25,884 nucleotides of DNA from DASZMJ01 sp035551935 (GCA_035551935.1 DASZMJ010000378.1:1-25884); one strand, 5' to 3'; counted from the stretch's first letter, positions 16,186 through 24,287 are shown. Numbers and translations: made by a program. Notes: generated by a model from the letters alone, not told the origin.

Positions 16186-16959
16186 ATGACCTCCATGCCC
16201 CCGCCCGGCCGGGCGCCAGCGCCGGCGCCCGAGCCGGTCGACGTGGGTGTCGTGGTGGCGTTGCCGATCGAGGTCGGGCCGCTGTTGCGGCGGTTCGCCG
16301 ACGTCCGCCGGTACAAGGGGCGGCGGCACACGGTCATCGAGGGCCATTGCGGCGGCCGGCTCGTCGCCCTGGTCGTCGCCGGCCCGGGCCGACGGGCCGC
16401 CCGTCGCGGGGCCGAGCTGTTGCTCTCCGGCCATCGCCCGCGCTGGCTCGTCTCGGCCGGGTTCGCCGGCGGCCTCGACCCGACCTTGCCGCGCGACGGG
16501 GTGCTCTTGCCCCGCGAGGTCGTCGACCCCGAGGGTGGCCACTTTTCGATCGACGTGACGGTCCCTCCGGAGGCCGACGGCCCCGCCTTCGGCACCGGCC
16601 GGCTCGTGACGGTGGACCACGTCGTGCTGACCTCCCGCGACAAGGCCGCCCTCCGCGCCCGGACCGGCGCCGACGCCGTGGACATGGAGACCTCCGCCGT
16701 CGCCGCCCTCTGCGCCGAGCGTTCGGTCCGCTTCCTCTCGCTCCGCGTCATCAGCGACCCCGCCGGCACCGACCTCCCTCCCGAGGTCCTCACCGTCCTC
16801 GGCGCCACCGGCAGCTACCGCCTCGGCGCCGCCTTCGGCTCGATCCTCCGCCGCCCCTCCAGCCTCAAGGACCTCCTCTCCCTCCGCGACCAGGCCCACA
16901 CCTCCGCCACCCGCCTCGCCGAGGTCCTCCCCGCGGCGATCGGGCGGTTGCCGTGCTGA
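16186..16959 (+). CDS. hpnG: HpnG-like adenosylhopane nucleosidase/phosphorylase
   Basis: A 257-residue protein of the nucleoside phosphorylase/MTAN superfamily. Motifs are VVVALPIEVGPLLRRF near the start, LVSAGFAGGLDP, the catalytic DAVDMETSAVAALC and RVISDPAG (the general-acid Asp position). HpnG releases adenine from adenosylhopane to give ribosylhopane, the step after HpnH; the gene order here fits exactly. The first 18 residues are Pro/Ala rich, and the ribosome-binding site is weak, so the third-codon ATG at 16195 is an alternative start. A generic purine nucleoside phosphorylase is the other possibility, but context favours hopanoid synthesis. Its stop is 6 bp from that of the convergent HEAT gene. 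Confidence 0.88.
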   Translation: MTSMPPPGRAPAPAPEPVDVGVVVALPIEVGPLLRRFADVRRYKGRRHTVIEGHCGGRLVALVVAGPGRRAARRGAELLLSGHRPRWLVSAGFAGGLDPTLPRDGVLLPREVVDPEGGHFSIDVTVPPEADGPAFGTGRLVTVDHVVLTSRDKAALRARTGADAVDMETSAVAALCAERSVRFLSLRVISDPAGTDLPPEVLTVLGATGSYRLGAAFGSILRRPSSLKDLLSLRDQAHTSATRLAEVLPAAIGRLPC

Positions 16960-16965
16960 GTTGCC

Positions 16966-18732
16966 TCAATGAGACGCGGGCATGCCGGCCGACTTGCGGA
17001 TCGCGTCGAGCGTCGCCCGGACCTTGCGGCGGAAGAAGGGATTCGGGTGGGAACGAAGCTCCTCCAGCCGCGGGATCGCCGCCCGGGCGCCCGGGCCCAG
17101 GTCGGCGAGATCGTCCAGGATTTGCTCGATGGGATTTACCTGGTCGAGGGGACCGGCATGCCACCCGTCCACCCGAGGAATCCAAGGCTTGAGTGTCTCG
17201 AGTCGGAGTCGCGTCATGGCCTCGGCCTCCTTGGGAGACCGGCCGACGGCCGAGGCGACCAGGGCCCGGGTGTGGAAGTTCTCGCGGATGTCCAGGATCG
17301 ATTCCACCCGGGCGATCGAGCTCGGGTCGATGTGGACGAGGGCGACCGCCGCCTCGTGATAGATCTCTTGATGGTAAGTCGATGCGAACCTTCCCGGCGG
17401 CTTGAGGTTCCGGGCCTCGAACTCCAGGGTCTCGAAGAGCGCGGGGACGGCCCGACCGGCCGCCGGACCGATCCTCCCAAGGGCGTGGATCACCTGAGCC
17501 CGGAGCTGCGGATCGGCCCTCGCGTCCTCGACGAGCGACCTGAGCGTAGGGACCGCGGCCTTCGCCGCCGGACCGATCGCGCCGAGGGCCTTGGCCGCCA
17601 GCCTGCGCCGCTCGATGTCGCCGCGTTGCAGGACGTCGAGGAGGGTCGGCAACGCCGGGGCCGCTCTCGGGCCCATGTTGCTGAGTGCCGCGGCGACACA
17701 TCCGATCGGGTGCCAGTCCGAACCGTAATCCTCGGTCAGAACTTTCTCATCCCGGAAGACGCGGGCCAGCTCCGGGAGGGCCTCGATAGGGATCGGATCG
17801 AGCCGACCGAGGGCCGTGGCGCCAAGGCCACGGACCTGGTAATCCTCGTCCTTGAGGGCGCGGAGCAAGGACGGCAAGCAGCGACGACCCTCGGGATCCA
17901 GGGTGATCACTGCCAAGACGACGGCCTCGCTCGGGTCTCGCTCCATCGCCTCGATCAAGTCCGGGAGGGCCCGACGGGCGACCGGACCGAGCTGGCGCAA
18001 GGCGCGGGCGGCATCGTCCCTCGTCTCCTCATCCCGCAACGCGCCCCTGAGTACGTCGAGAACGTCCGCGGCATCGGGGTCGATCGCGACGATCGCCGCG
18101 GCAGCCAGCATACGCCGTTCCGCGAGCTTGCCCTTCAAGACGACGAGCAGGGCCGGGAGGGCCGGCCGGGCCGGGGGGCCAATCTGTCGGAGGAAGTCGA
18201 TCGCACGATCGGGATGGCTTCCCTCATCGCCCGACTCGACCACCTTGATGAGCATTCGGAGCGGCGGCGCGCCGATCTTCGACAGGCCGAGGATGATCGC
18301 CTCGAACTCCGTGGATTCCCACCGCATTCGGTTCAATCGATCGGCGGCGAGTGGGATCGCTGCGGCGGTTTCGGGATTCAGTCCGAGACGAACGATGGCG
18401 CGAAACGCCGTTGTGAAGTCTTCGTCGCGGGCCAGCATCCGCATCAGAGCCGGTCCCGCGGCCCGGGCCTCGGGCCCGATCTCGCCGAGCGCCTCCGCGG
18501 CCAGATAACGCACCCCGGCGTCCTTGCTGGACAAAGCCGGAATCAACGCAGGCACGGCCGCGGGGCCGATCCTCACCAGTGCCGCGCTCGCATAGCGGCC
18601 CACGAACCTATCGCTGAGCATCACGACCAACGCGGGGACCGCCGCCGTCGCCCCGGGCCCGACCTCGCCGAGGGCATGGATCGCCGCGTAGGAAACCTGG
18701 GGATCGTCGAGCGCCCGAATGAGGTCCGGCAC
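16966..18732 (-). CDS. HEAT-repeat protein, probably frameshifted at its N-terminus
   Basis: A 588-residue frame from a GTG, composed almost entirely of HEAT/PBS-lyase-like helical repeats. The unit recurs as GPxAxxAVPxLxxxLxDxxxxVRxxAAxALGxIGP, for example YLAAEALGEIGPEARAAGPALMRML and RLAAKALGAIGPAAKAAVPTLRSL. Such solenoids are protein-binding scaffolds and are numerous in planctomycetes. The GTG start is poor: repeat sequence continues upstream in the same frame (WIESLKDKDRVVRSRAIGAIALIGPDAKRAV) to about 18840 without a good start. One base out of phase, a Met-initiated signal anchor (18928) leads into it. Joining them across the C5 run at 18838-18842 would give about 653 residues. It is convergent with the hpnG-like gene. 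The partner and role are unknown. Confidence 0.8.
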   Translation of the reverse strand: MPDLIRALDDPQVSYAAIHALGEVGPGATAAVPALVVMLSDRFVGRYASAALVRIGPAAVPALIPALSSKDAGVRYLAAEALGEIGPEARAAGPALMRMLARDEDFTTAFRAIVRLGLNPETAAAIPLAADRLNRMRWESTEFEAIILGLSKIGAPPLRMLIKVVESGDEGSHPDRAIDFLRQIGPPARPALPALLVVLKGKLAERRMLAAAAIVAIDPDAADVLDVLRGALRDEETRDDAARALRQLGPVARRALPDLIEAMERDPSEAVVLAVITLDPEGRRCLPSLLRALKDEDYQVRGLGATALGRLDPIPIEALPELARVFRDEKVLTEDYGSDWHPIGCVAAALSNMGPRAAPALPTLLDVLQRGDIERRRLAAKALGAIGPAAKAAVPTLRSLVEDARADPQLRAQVIHALGRIGPAAGRAVPALFETLEFEARNLKPPGRFASTYHQEIYHEAAVALVHIDPSSIARVESILDIRENFHTRALVASAVGRSPKEAEAMTRLRLETLKPWIPRVDGWHAGPLDQVNPIEQILDDLADLGPGARAAIPRLEELRSHPNPFFRRKVRATLDAIRKSAGMPASH

Positions 18733-18799
18733 GGCCCGTTTTGCATCCGGGCCGATCAGCGCGATGGCCCCGATGGCCCGAGAACGAACGACTCGATCC

Positions 18800-18928
18800 T
18801 TATCCTTGAGCGATTCGATCCAGCGGCCGAGCCTCTTCCCCCGCGATGCTCGGCTCCTGCCCGACCACGCGGATCAGGAGCGCCGACAGGGCGACGAGGA
18901 TGAGCAGCGTCCGCACCCGGATTCGCAT
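18800..18928 (-). other. Out-of-frame signal-anchor start of the HEAT gene
   Basis: A 42-codon frame opens with MRIRVRTLLILVALSALLI, a typical basic-plus-hydrophobic signal anchor, and stops at TAA (18802-18800). Removing one base from the five-C run (18838-18842) changes SIAGEEARPL to SIAGKRLGRWIESLKDKD and continues into the HEAT frame. The fragment is therefore most likely the true N-terminus of the HEAT gene, displaced by a one-base insertion (mutation or sequencing/assembly error). Confidence 0.6.
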
Positions 18929-19070
18929 CGCGTGCCATCCCCGAAGTGGCCCAGGAAGCACCGGCATCCATCAGGGATGGACGTCCGACGGGCCGCTTTT
19001 ATTCATTCCATCCGCGTGCGAGGGAGGCCAATCCTGTGGCAGAATGGCGTCGAGTCGAACGGGGAAGGCC

Positions 19071-19922
19071 ATGGATCTCGTCCGGAAACCAGCGGATCAG
19101 TCGCGCACCAAGGCCGCGTACTCCCTCCAGTGGGACCGCTTCCGCATCATCCGGCCGGAGGAGGATCGGGCCACTTTTCGCAACAGGACGGGGCTGTCGG
19201 ACGCGGATCTGAAGGACGCCCTAGTGCTGGATGCGGGCTGCGGGATGGGTCGATATCTGAGGGTCGCGGCGGAATCGGGGGCGAGAGTCGTCGGGATTGA
19301 CCTGAGCTGGGCGGTGCGTGCGGCGCGGGAGACGACCGGCGACCGGCCGCCGCTGGGGTTGGTGCGGGGGGACCTGTTGAGGCCGCCGTTCGCGGAGGGC
19401 ATGTTCGATCATGTCTACTCGCTCGGCGTGCTCGACCACACGCCCGACCCGAAGGCGGCGTTCCTGGCGTTGGCGAGGCTCCTGAAGCCGGGGGGGCGGA
19501 TCGTGGTCTGGGTCTACCGGCGGGAACGGCCGTTGCTGGAACGGGTCATGGACGCGCAACGGGCGGTCTCGACGAGATTGCCGCTGCCGCTGCTGATGGC
19601 GTTGAGTCGATGGTCGGCGCCGATCGGCGGGGTGAAGCGGAGGCTGATGGCATGCCGCTGGAGGCCGGTGGAGCGGCTGGGGGTGGCCTTGAACGTGCTG
19701 ACGATCGGCGTGTCGATGCACCCGGACCCGGAGGTCAGGGCGTGTGATACGCTCGACTGGTATGCGCCGAAGTACATGTCGAGACATACATTCGAGGAGA
19801 TCGCCGGCTGGTTCGAGGAGGCGGGATTGGTCGACGTGGTCGACCTGTCGCGGGGCCAGGTCTTCTACCACGAGGGTCAGGGCAACGGGGTCAACGTGGC
19901 GGGGCGGCGGTCGCCGGCATAA
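19071..19922 (+). CDS. Class I SAM-dependent methyltransferase
   Basis: A 283-residue protein with a Rossmann methyltransferase domain. Motif I is VLDAGCGMGRYL (about residues 52-63), followed by GARVVGIDLS, then DLLRPPFAEGMFDHVYSLGVLDHTPDP and the post-motif LKPGGRIVVWVYRRE. This is the Methyltransf_11 pattern. The N-terminus (ADQSRTKAAYSLQWDRFRII) resembles methyltransferases found with surface-polysaccharide genes, but no such genes are adjacent. The C-terminal third has an insert rich in hydrophobic and basic residues (about 150-210), as in enzymes acting on lipid or glycan substrates. The ATG at 19071 has GGGGAAGG close upstream; the longer frame before it overlaps the divergent HEAT gene start. 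The substrate is unknown. Confidence 0.85.
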   Translation: MDLVRKPADQSRTKAAYSLQWDRFRIIRPEEDRATFRNRTGLSDADLKDALVLDAGCGMGRYLRVAAESGARVVGIDLSWAVRAARETTGDRPPLGLVRGDLLRPPFAEGMFDHVYSLGVLDHTPDPKAAFLALARLLKPGGRIVVWVYRRERPLLERVMDAQRAVSTRLPLPLLMALSRWSAPIGGVKRRLMACRWRPVERLGVALNVLTIGVSMHPDPEVRACDTLDWYAPKYMSRHTFEEIAGWFEEAGLVDVVDLSRGQVFYHEGQGNGVNVAGRRSPA

Positions 19923-20051
19923 GCCCGAACGGCGGCAGAACCCGACGCGGGGGCCGGTCGGCCGCGGGGAACGGCGGACGAGGGCCCGGCCGGAGGGCCG
20001 ATAGTGAGGAAGGTTCACGGGCCCGACCGTCGCGTCGCGGAGGATCGAGAG

Positions 20052-20987
20052 ATGAACGGAGATCGCAGGGGGCGACGGCCGCAGTTCCGGCCGACGCTCG
20101 ACGGCCGCCTCGAGTCGCGCTGCCTGCTGGCAAGCCACCGACCCGTCCTCGCGCGGACGGCGCTCGAGGGGCGGGGGGTCATCATCACCGACTCCACCGG
20201 CGAGCGGTTCCGGGTCTTCGTGACCGACTTCCCCTTCACCTCCGACGGCGGCCCGACCATGCAGGCCAGGCCCGCCCCCAACGGCCAAGTCGACCTCTAC
20301 ATCTACGGCGCGACGCCGAACACGACCCTCGAGGTCGACCCGTTGCCGCATAACGGCGTCCAGATCAGTCCCCAGGGGATCCAGAACGGCACGCCGCAAT
20401 TCGGCCTGACCTACACCCGCATGTTCCTCCGCAACTTCCCCCAGGGGACGAAGAACCACGACGGCCTGCTCCACATCCGCAACATCATCGTCCCCAACGG
20501 CACCCTGGGGAGCATCCTCGCCTACCGCACCGCCAGCCTCTCCGGATCGTTGATCCTCCCCGGCACCACCCCGGTGGACCGGATCGCGCTGGAGGCCGTC
20601 AACCCCGGCGCCACGATCGCCACGGGCGGAGATATCAACACCCTCGACATCTTCGACAACCTGTCCCTCTCCGGCGCCGGCACCGGCCTCTCGGTCGGCC
20701 GCGACCTGAACTGGATGAGCGTCGGCGGCAACGTGACCGCCACCGACGGCGCCAACTTCCTCGTCGGCCGCGACGTCGGCCTCGTCGCGCAGCCGGCCAA
20801 GGGGACCGACACCGGCGGCCAGGGCGGCCTCATCGGCGGCGACCTCGCCATCGTCGCCCCCAGCGTCTTCGCCGTCGGCCGCGCCCTCGACGCCCCGCTC
20901 CTCGTCCGCGGCCACGCCGCCTCGATCACCCAGTTCTCCATCCCCAGCGGCGGCCAGAACCTCACCGCCCTCGGCGGGTTCAGTTGA
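20052..20987 (+). CDS. Planctomycete extracellular protein, LESRCLLA N-terminus
   Basis: A 311-residue protein opening with a basic stretch and RPTLDGRLESRCLLAS. This matches the conserved N-terminal motif (LExRxLLA type, Pfam Planc_extracel) of planctomycete secreted proteins. The remainder is beta-rich with many Gly, Asn and Thr residues and repeated short units such as GDINTLDIFDNLSLSGAGTGLSVGRDLNWMSVGGNVTATDGANFLVGRDVG. That suggests a parallel beta-helix or adhesin-like fold on the cell surface. No catalytic motif is visible. The ATG at 20052 is used; an in-frame upstream start at 20004 would add 16 residues before the motif. The gene faces the thioredoxin-fold gene across a 34-bp inverted repeat. 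Confidence 0.8.
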   Translation: MNGDRRGRRPQFRPTLDGRLESRCLLASHRPVLARTALEGRGVIITDSTGERFRVFVTDFPFTSDGGPTMQARPAPNGQVDLYIYGATPNTTLEVDPLPHNGVQISPQGIQNGTPQFGLTYTRMFLRNFPQGTKNHDGLLHIRNIIVPNGTLGSILAYRTASLSGSLILPGTTPVDRIALEAVNPGATIATGGDINTLDIFDNLSLSGAGTGLSVGRDLNWMSVGGNVTATDGANFLVGRDVGLVAQPAKGTDTGGQGGLIGGDLAIVAPSVFAVGRALDAPLLVRGHAASITQFSIPSGGQNLTALGGFS

Positions 20988-20997
20988 AAAAGTGCCG

Positions 20998-21071
20998 AGT
21001 GCTGAGTAACGAGTGCTGAGTAAAGAAAATACATGCTTATTTTCTTTACTCAGCACTCGTTACTCAGCACT
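20998..21071. terminator. 34-bp perfect inverted repeat between convergent genes
   Basis: The arms 20998-21031 and 21038-21071 are perfect reverse complements with a 6-nt loop (CATGCT). Each arm has an internal direct repeat (GAGTGCTGAGTAA twice), and the core AAAGAAAATA / TATTTTCTTT is AT-rich. It lies between the stops at 20987 and 21077, where a bidirectional terminator is expected. A stem of this length also fits a small mobile palindromic element that has been domesticated as one. Confidence 0.75.
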
Positions 21072-21076
21072 TTCTC

Positions 21077-23050
21077 CTACTTCTCCGCGTCGCTGGCGAC
21101 CGCCGGGGGCCGGTCGAGGGCCTTCTCGACCTCGGTGACGGAGCGGAGGTTGCGGTTGACGACCTTGCCGTCGGGGCCGACCAGGAGCATCGTCGGCGGC
21201 GAGATGATGCCGAAGTCGTTGGCGAGCGGGCCGTCCATGCCCTTGGGGTCGAAGACCTGGGGCCAGGGCAGGGGGTTGGCCTTGAGGTACTGGTCGCGGG
21301 CCGCGGCGTCGGTGTCGAGGTTGACGGCGAGGACCTGGAAGTTCTGGTCCTTGTGCTTGTCGTACGCCTTGACCAGCTCGGCCAGGTCGTGGCGGCCGGC
21401 GTCGTTGGCGACGTTCCAGAAGATGACGAGCAGCGTCTTGCCGCGGAAGCGGGCGGCGTCGACCGGGCCGGCCGGGCCCTCGCCCTTCAGCTCCAGCGGC
21501 TTGCCGACGAGGTCGAGCCGCCGCAACGCGCCGACGGCCTTCTTGCCCGGCTCGGTGGCGGCGTGGTCGCGGGCCAGGCGCTGATACGCCTCGCGGGCCT
21601 CCTTCTCGTCGCCGCTGAACTCGCGGAGCACGGCGAGCTGGTAGAGGGCGTCGGGCTCCTCGTCGCTCCCCTTGTACTCGACGAGGAAGGCCTCGAGGCT
21701 CTTGATGAACTGGTCCTGGAGCTTCATCAGGTTGGCGCCGGGCTGATTGGCGGCGATGTCGTTGTCGGCCGAGAGTTTGCGCAGGGCCGTGTACGCGCCG
21801 AGCTTGCCGCCGGCCTTGATCAGGTTCTCGAGCACGCGACGGCCGGCCGGGTACTGGCCGGTCTGATACATCGCCACGACGCAGTCGATCCGCTGCTTCT
21901 CGTAGGCGAGCTTCTCGGCCGCGTTCTTGACCAGCGGCACGACCTTGCCGAGCAGCTCGCTGCGGTGGCGCTGGAAGTTGAGGAACCCGTTGGGCTGCGC
22001 GGCGGGGTCGGGCACGCCTTGCTTGTCGTGCTCGGCGAGGGCGGCGAGGGCCTTGTCGAGCGCGGGGTCGGCGGCGGGCCGGTCGTTGCCGGCGGGCTGG
22101 ACGCGGAAGAGGGCCGCGCGGAGGCCGTCGCGGGCCACGACGGGGGCCGGGTTGCTCGGGTCGATGGCCGTCGGCAGGCCGACGAACTTCCAGACCGTGC
22201 CGAGCTGGACGAGGTCCGTGGCGTTCAGATACGCGACCTGCGCCGCGTTCGCGCCGGCCGGGGTCGGCGGCCCGGCCAGCAGGATCGCGTTCTCATACAG
22301 GAGGAGGTCCTGCTTCAGACCGAGTGCCGGGTCGGCGGGGATGGCGTGGGGGAGCTTGCCGTCGAAGAGTGTCAGCACCGTCCGCTTGTCCCAGCCGTTC
22401 TTGAGCAAGGTCGCGCGGAGGTCGTCGAGCTGCTTGGGCCGGTCGGCCTTCGCGCCGGCCTGATCGACGACCGTGCGGGGCAGGCCCAGGCGCTGGATCT
22501 CCTCGGGCGTGGCCAGGACGGTCTCGAGCAGCTCAGGGTCCTTGGTGGCGATGGCCTGGACGACGACCTTGGCCGCCTCCTCGGCCGAGAGCCGCTTCCA
22601 CGCGACGATGTGGCCCCGCTTGACCTCGGCCACCCGCGTCCCGCCGGCGTTGAGCCAGCGGCACTCGTCCGGGCTGCCGTCCTCGTCCAGGTCCACCTCG
22701 CGGTAGACCTCGAAGCCGTCCTTATAGTAGCTCCACTGGTCCAGGTGGGTGTGCTTCTCCTTGTCGCGGGTGCCGTTGGTGTCGAGGAACCTGCGCAGGA
22801 GCTGGCCCTGGCCGTCGCGGAGGGCGAAGCCGATGCCCTCGCCCTTGGCGTTGGTGATCCGCTCGACCTTGCAGGCGTCGACGGCGTCCTTGCCGGCCGG
22901 GCTGTCGTACTCGACCCCGCGCTGGGTGGGCCGGAAGTTCTCGAGGATGACGCCGGGCGTCGCCTGCTGCCCCGATGCCGCCGGCCCCGCCGCCGCCGCG
23001 ACGGCCCCGACGACCAGGGACGCGGCCCAGTTGGTCCGCCATTGCCGCAT
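21077..23050 (-). CDS. Secreted thioredoxin-fold protein lacking CxxC
   Basis: A 657-residue protein with a signal peptide (RQWRTNWAASLVVGAVAAAAGPAASG, cleavage near residue 27). The middle is helical, with a TPR-like pair near 460-490 (EPDALYQLAVLREFSGDEKEAREAYQRLARDHA). The C-terminal domain (about 505-650) is a TlpA/ResA-type thioredoxin fold: KTLLVIFWNVANDAGRHDLAELVKAYDKHKDQNFQVLAVNLD and ISPPTMLLVGPDGKVVNRNL with the cis-Pro. The usual WCxxC after the first strand is replaced by WNVANDAG, so thiol exchange is impossible; binding or a scaffold role is likely. A segment DLDEDGSPDECRW resembles an EF-hand-like Ca2+ loop. The ATG at 23050 has AAAGGAGA upstream. The frame stays open for another 890 bp but only through repeat DNA, so that extension is rejected. 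Confidence 0.85.
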   Translation of the reverse strand: MRQWRTNWAASLVVGAVAAAAGPAASGQQATPGVILENFRPTQRGVEYDSPAGKDAVDACKVERITNAKGEGIGFALRDGQGQLLRRFLDTNGTRDKEKHTHLDQWSYYKDGFEVYREVDLDEDGSPDECRWLNAGGTRVAEVKRGHIVAWKRLSAEEAAKVVVQAIATKDPELLETVLATPEEIQRLGLPRTVVDQAGAKADRPKQLDDLRATLLKNGWDKRTVLTLFDGKLPHAIPADPALGLKQDLLLYENAILLAGPPTPAGANAAQVAYLNATDLVQLGTVWKFVGLPTAIDPSNPAPVVARDGLRAALFRVQPAGNDRPAADPALDKALAALAEHDKQGVPDPAAQPNGFLNFQRHRSELLGKVVPLVKNAAEKLAYEKQRIDCVVAMYQTGQYPAGRRVLENLIKAGGKLGAYTALRKLSADNDIAANQPGANLMKLQDQFIKSLEAFLVEYKGSDEEPDALYQLAVLREFSGDEKEAREAYQRLARDHAATEPGKKAVGALRRLDLVGKPLELKGEGPAGPVDAARFRGKTLLVIFWNVANDAGRHDLAELVKAYDKHKDQNFQVLAVNLDTDAAARDQYLKANPLPWPQVFDPKGMDGPLANDFGIISPPTMLLVGPDGKVVNRNLRSVTEVEKALDRPPAVASDAEK

Positions 23051-23185
23051 CGACCGTCTCCTTTCTCCGAGTCGATTCGTCCCACATGGCCCGCCCGGAT
23101 CGGCGCGACCGTCATCCTCGTCATCATCGGCCACGCCCGCCCTCCCGCTCAAGGCCGCTTCCTCGCCTCGCGGGGTCGGGGGATC

Positions 23186-23787
23186 TTGGGTTCGTTCCGC
23201 GCCGGGGCGGGTCGCCGGCAGAGCTTGCCCAACGCCTCCAAGGCCCCGTTCGGTTCGTTCCGAATCGGGGTGTCGCGGCGATAGAGTCGGCCCAGGTCCC
23301 CCAGTGCCCCGTTCGGTTCGTACCGCGCCGGCGCATCGCCCCTCGACCGACCCCATCCCCTGCCCCGTTCGGAAGTGGGTTGGATTCGCGGCGAGCCGAG
23401 GTCGTCTCGTTCTTCCCCGACCCCTGACCCCTCGACGAAGTGAACCAAACCGTCCGGTGGGTTCGTTCGGTGGGCGTCGGGCCTGGGGTGGCTCCTGGGT
23501 TCGTTCGGCGCTGAGGGCTGCCAACATCCAACACCCGTCCCCCAACCCCCATTTCCCCTCCGATCCCCCAGATCGCCCATTGTTGGGTTCGTTCGAGCGA
23601 CGTCGAGCTGGAATTGGGTTCGTTTTGGCGGCGCGACCCCCGAATTGGGTTCGTTTTGGTGGCGCCGGGGCCGGAACTGGGTTCGTTTTCGCCGACGGGG
23701 CCATCGAAGTGGCTTTGTTTCGCGCCGCGACAGCGGCCGAAGTGGCTTCGTTTCGCGCCGCGACGCCCTCGTTCATGGACTTCGCTT
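23186..23787. repeat. Periodic GGGTTCGTT box array
   Basis: Box starts on the plus strand: 23188, 23251, 23314, 23459, 23497, 23585, 23616, 23647, 23679, 23711 and 23744, with a decayed copy near 23777. The last seven are spaced 31, 31, 32, 32, 33 and 33 bp; the first three are 63 bp apart, twice that period. In the dense part the unit reads GGGTTCGTTTTGGCGGCG, then about 8 variable bases, then GAANT before the next box. The boxes occur in all three codon phases, so no protein explains them. The region lies in 23051-24413, which has no credible gene. Translated on the minus strand it yields low-complexity NEPN/TNPI peptides. The function is unknown. Confidence 0.8.
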
Positions 23788-24087
23788 CCTCGGGTTTCCC
23801 AATCCCAATCCCGACCCCGGCCCCTTTGTGAACATAGTCGGACAGACGGGCCGGGCCGCGACGACGCCGGACGATCGCCGTGGCGACAGTCCGGTTGTGG
23901 AATTCGGGGAGTCGTGATTCCTGGTGGTTCATCGGGGCCATCGTTCGTTGATCCGAGGTCGTCGCCGCGCGCAGTCCGCCCCTCCCGCGAGGGACGCTAC
24001 CCCCTCAGTTGGAATCCGCGCCGAAAACCGGCGGGGTTTTCGAAAAAAAACTCCGGGTCCCACGGGTCGAGGCCAACGGGACTGGGT

Positions 24088-24162
24088 GCCGCGGGTTCGG
24101 CTTCGAACCCGTGCCCCACCGGCGTCGCCGACACCACACGGGTTCGAAGCCGAACCCGTGGC
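24088..24162. repeat. 26-bp nested palindromic repeat
   Basis: Arms 24088-24113 and 24137-24162 are reverse complements with one mismatch, around a 23-nt loop. Each arm is itself near-palindromic (CGGGTTCGGCTTCGAACCCG), so it can form either one long hairpin or two small ones. It resembles REP-type intergenic elements. Confidence 0.75.
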
Positions 24163-24167
24163 ACCCC

Positions 24168-24287
24168 GCGCCAGCGAGGGCCCCCTCTTCGTAACCCGAA
24201 GCGCCAGCGAGGGCCTTCCACACCGCGGGCGAGGGTCGGCCGGATCGAGACAGATGGTCGCCCTCGCTGGCGCTTCGGGTTCCGAAG
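24168..24287. repeat. Inverted pair of the planctomycete CCCGAAGCGCCAGCGAGGG repeat
   Basis: AACCCGAAGCGCCAGCGAGGGC at 24193-24214 is repeated exactly in reverse complement at 24260-24281; arms extend to 24187 and 24287 with one mismatch. A partial direct copy, GCGCCAGCGAGGGCC, lies at 24168-24182. Translated, it gives the peptide NPKRQRG seen in many spurious planctomycete ORFs, which fits a dispersed high-copy intergenic repeat. Confidence 0.75.

Noticed and set aside
16969..18903. 644-residue plus-strand frame over the HEAT gene
   Set aside because: It mirrors the repeat structure of the opposite strand; no domain or start signal.
23580..23770. CRISPR array
   Set aside because: Spacing of 31-33 bp is suggestive, but the conserved part is degenerate and short, only about 8 bp between units is variable, and no cas genes are present.
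23051..23941. N-terminal extension of the thioredoxin-fold protein to a 954-residue frame
   Set aside because: The added part is low-complexity translation of the box repeats (NEPN, TNPI); the box repeats occur in all codon phases, and a clear ribosome-binding site and signal peptide start at 23050.
24019..24052. Intrinsic terminator at the CGAAAACC/GGTTTTCG hairpin
   Set aside because: The run following the hairpin on the plus strand is A, not T, and on the minus strand the T-run comes before the hairpin.
24137..24162. tRNA T-arm (GGTTCGAA-like)
   Set aside because: GGTTCGAAGCCGAACC resembles a T-arm, but no acceptor, anticodon or D-arm can be placed around it; it is one arm of an inverted repeat.
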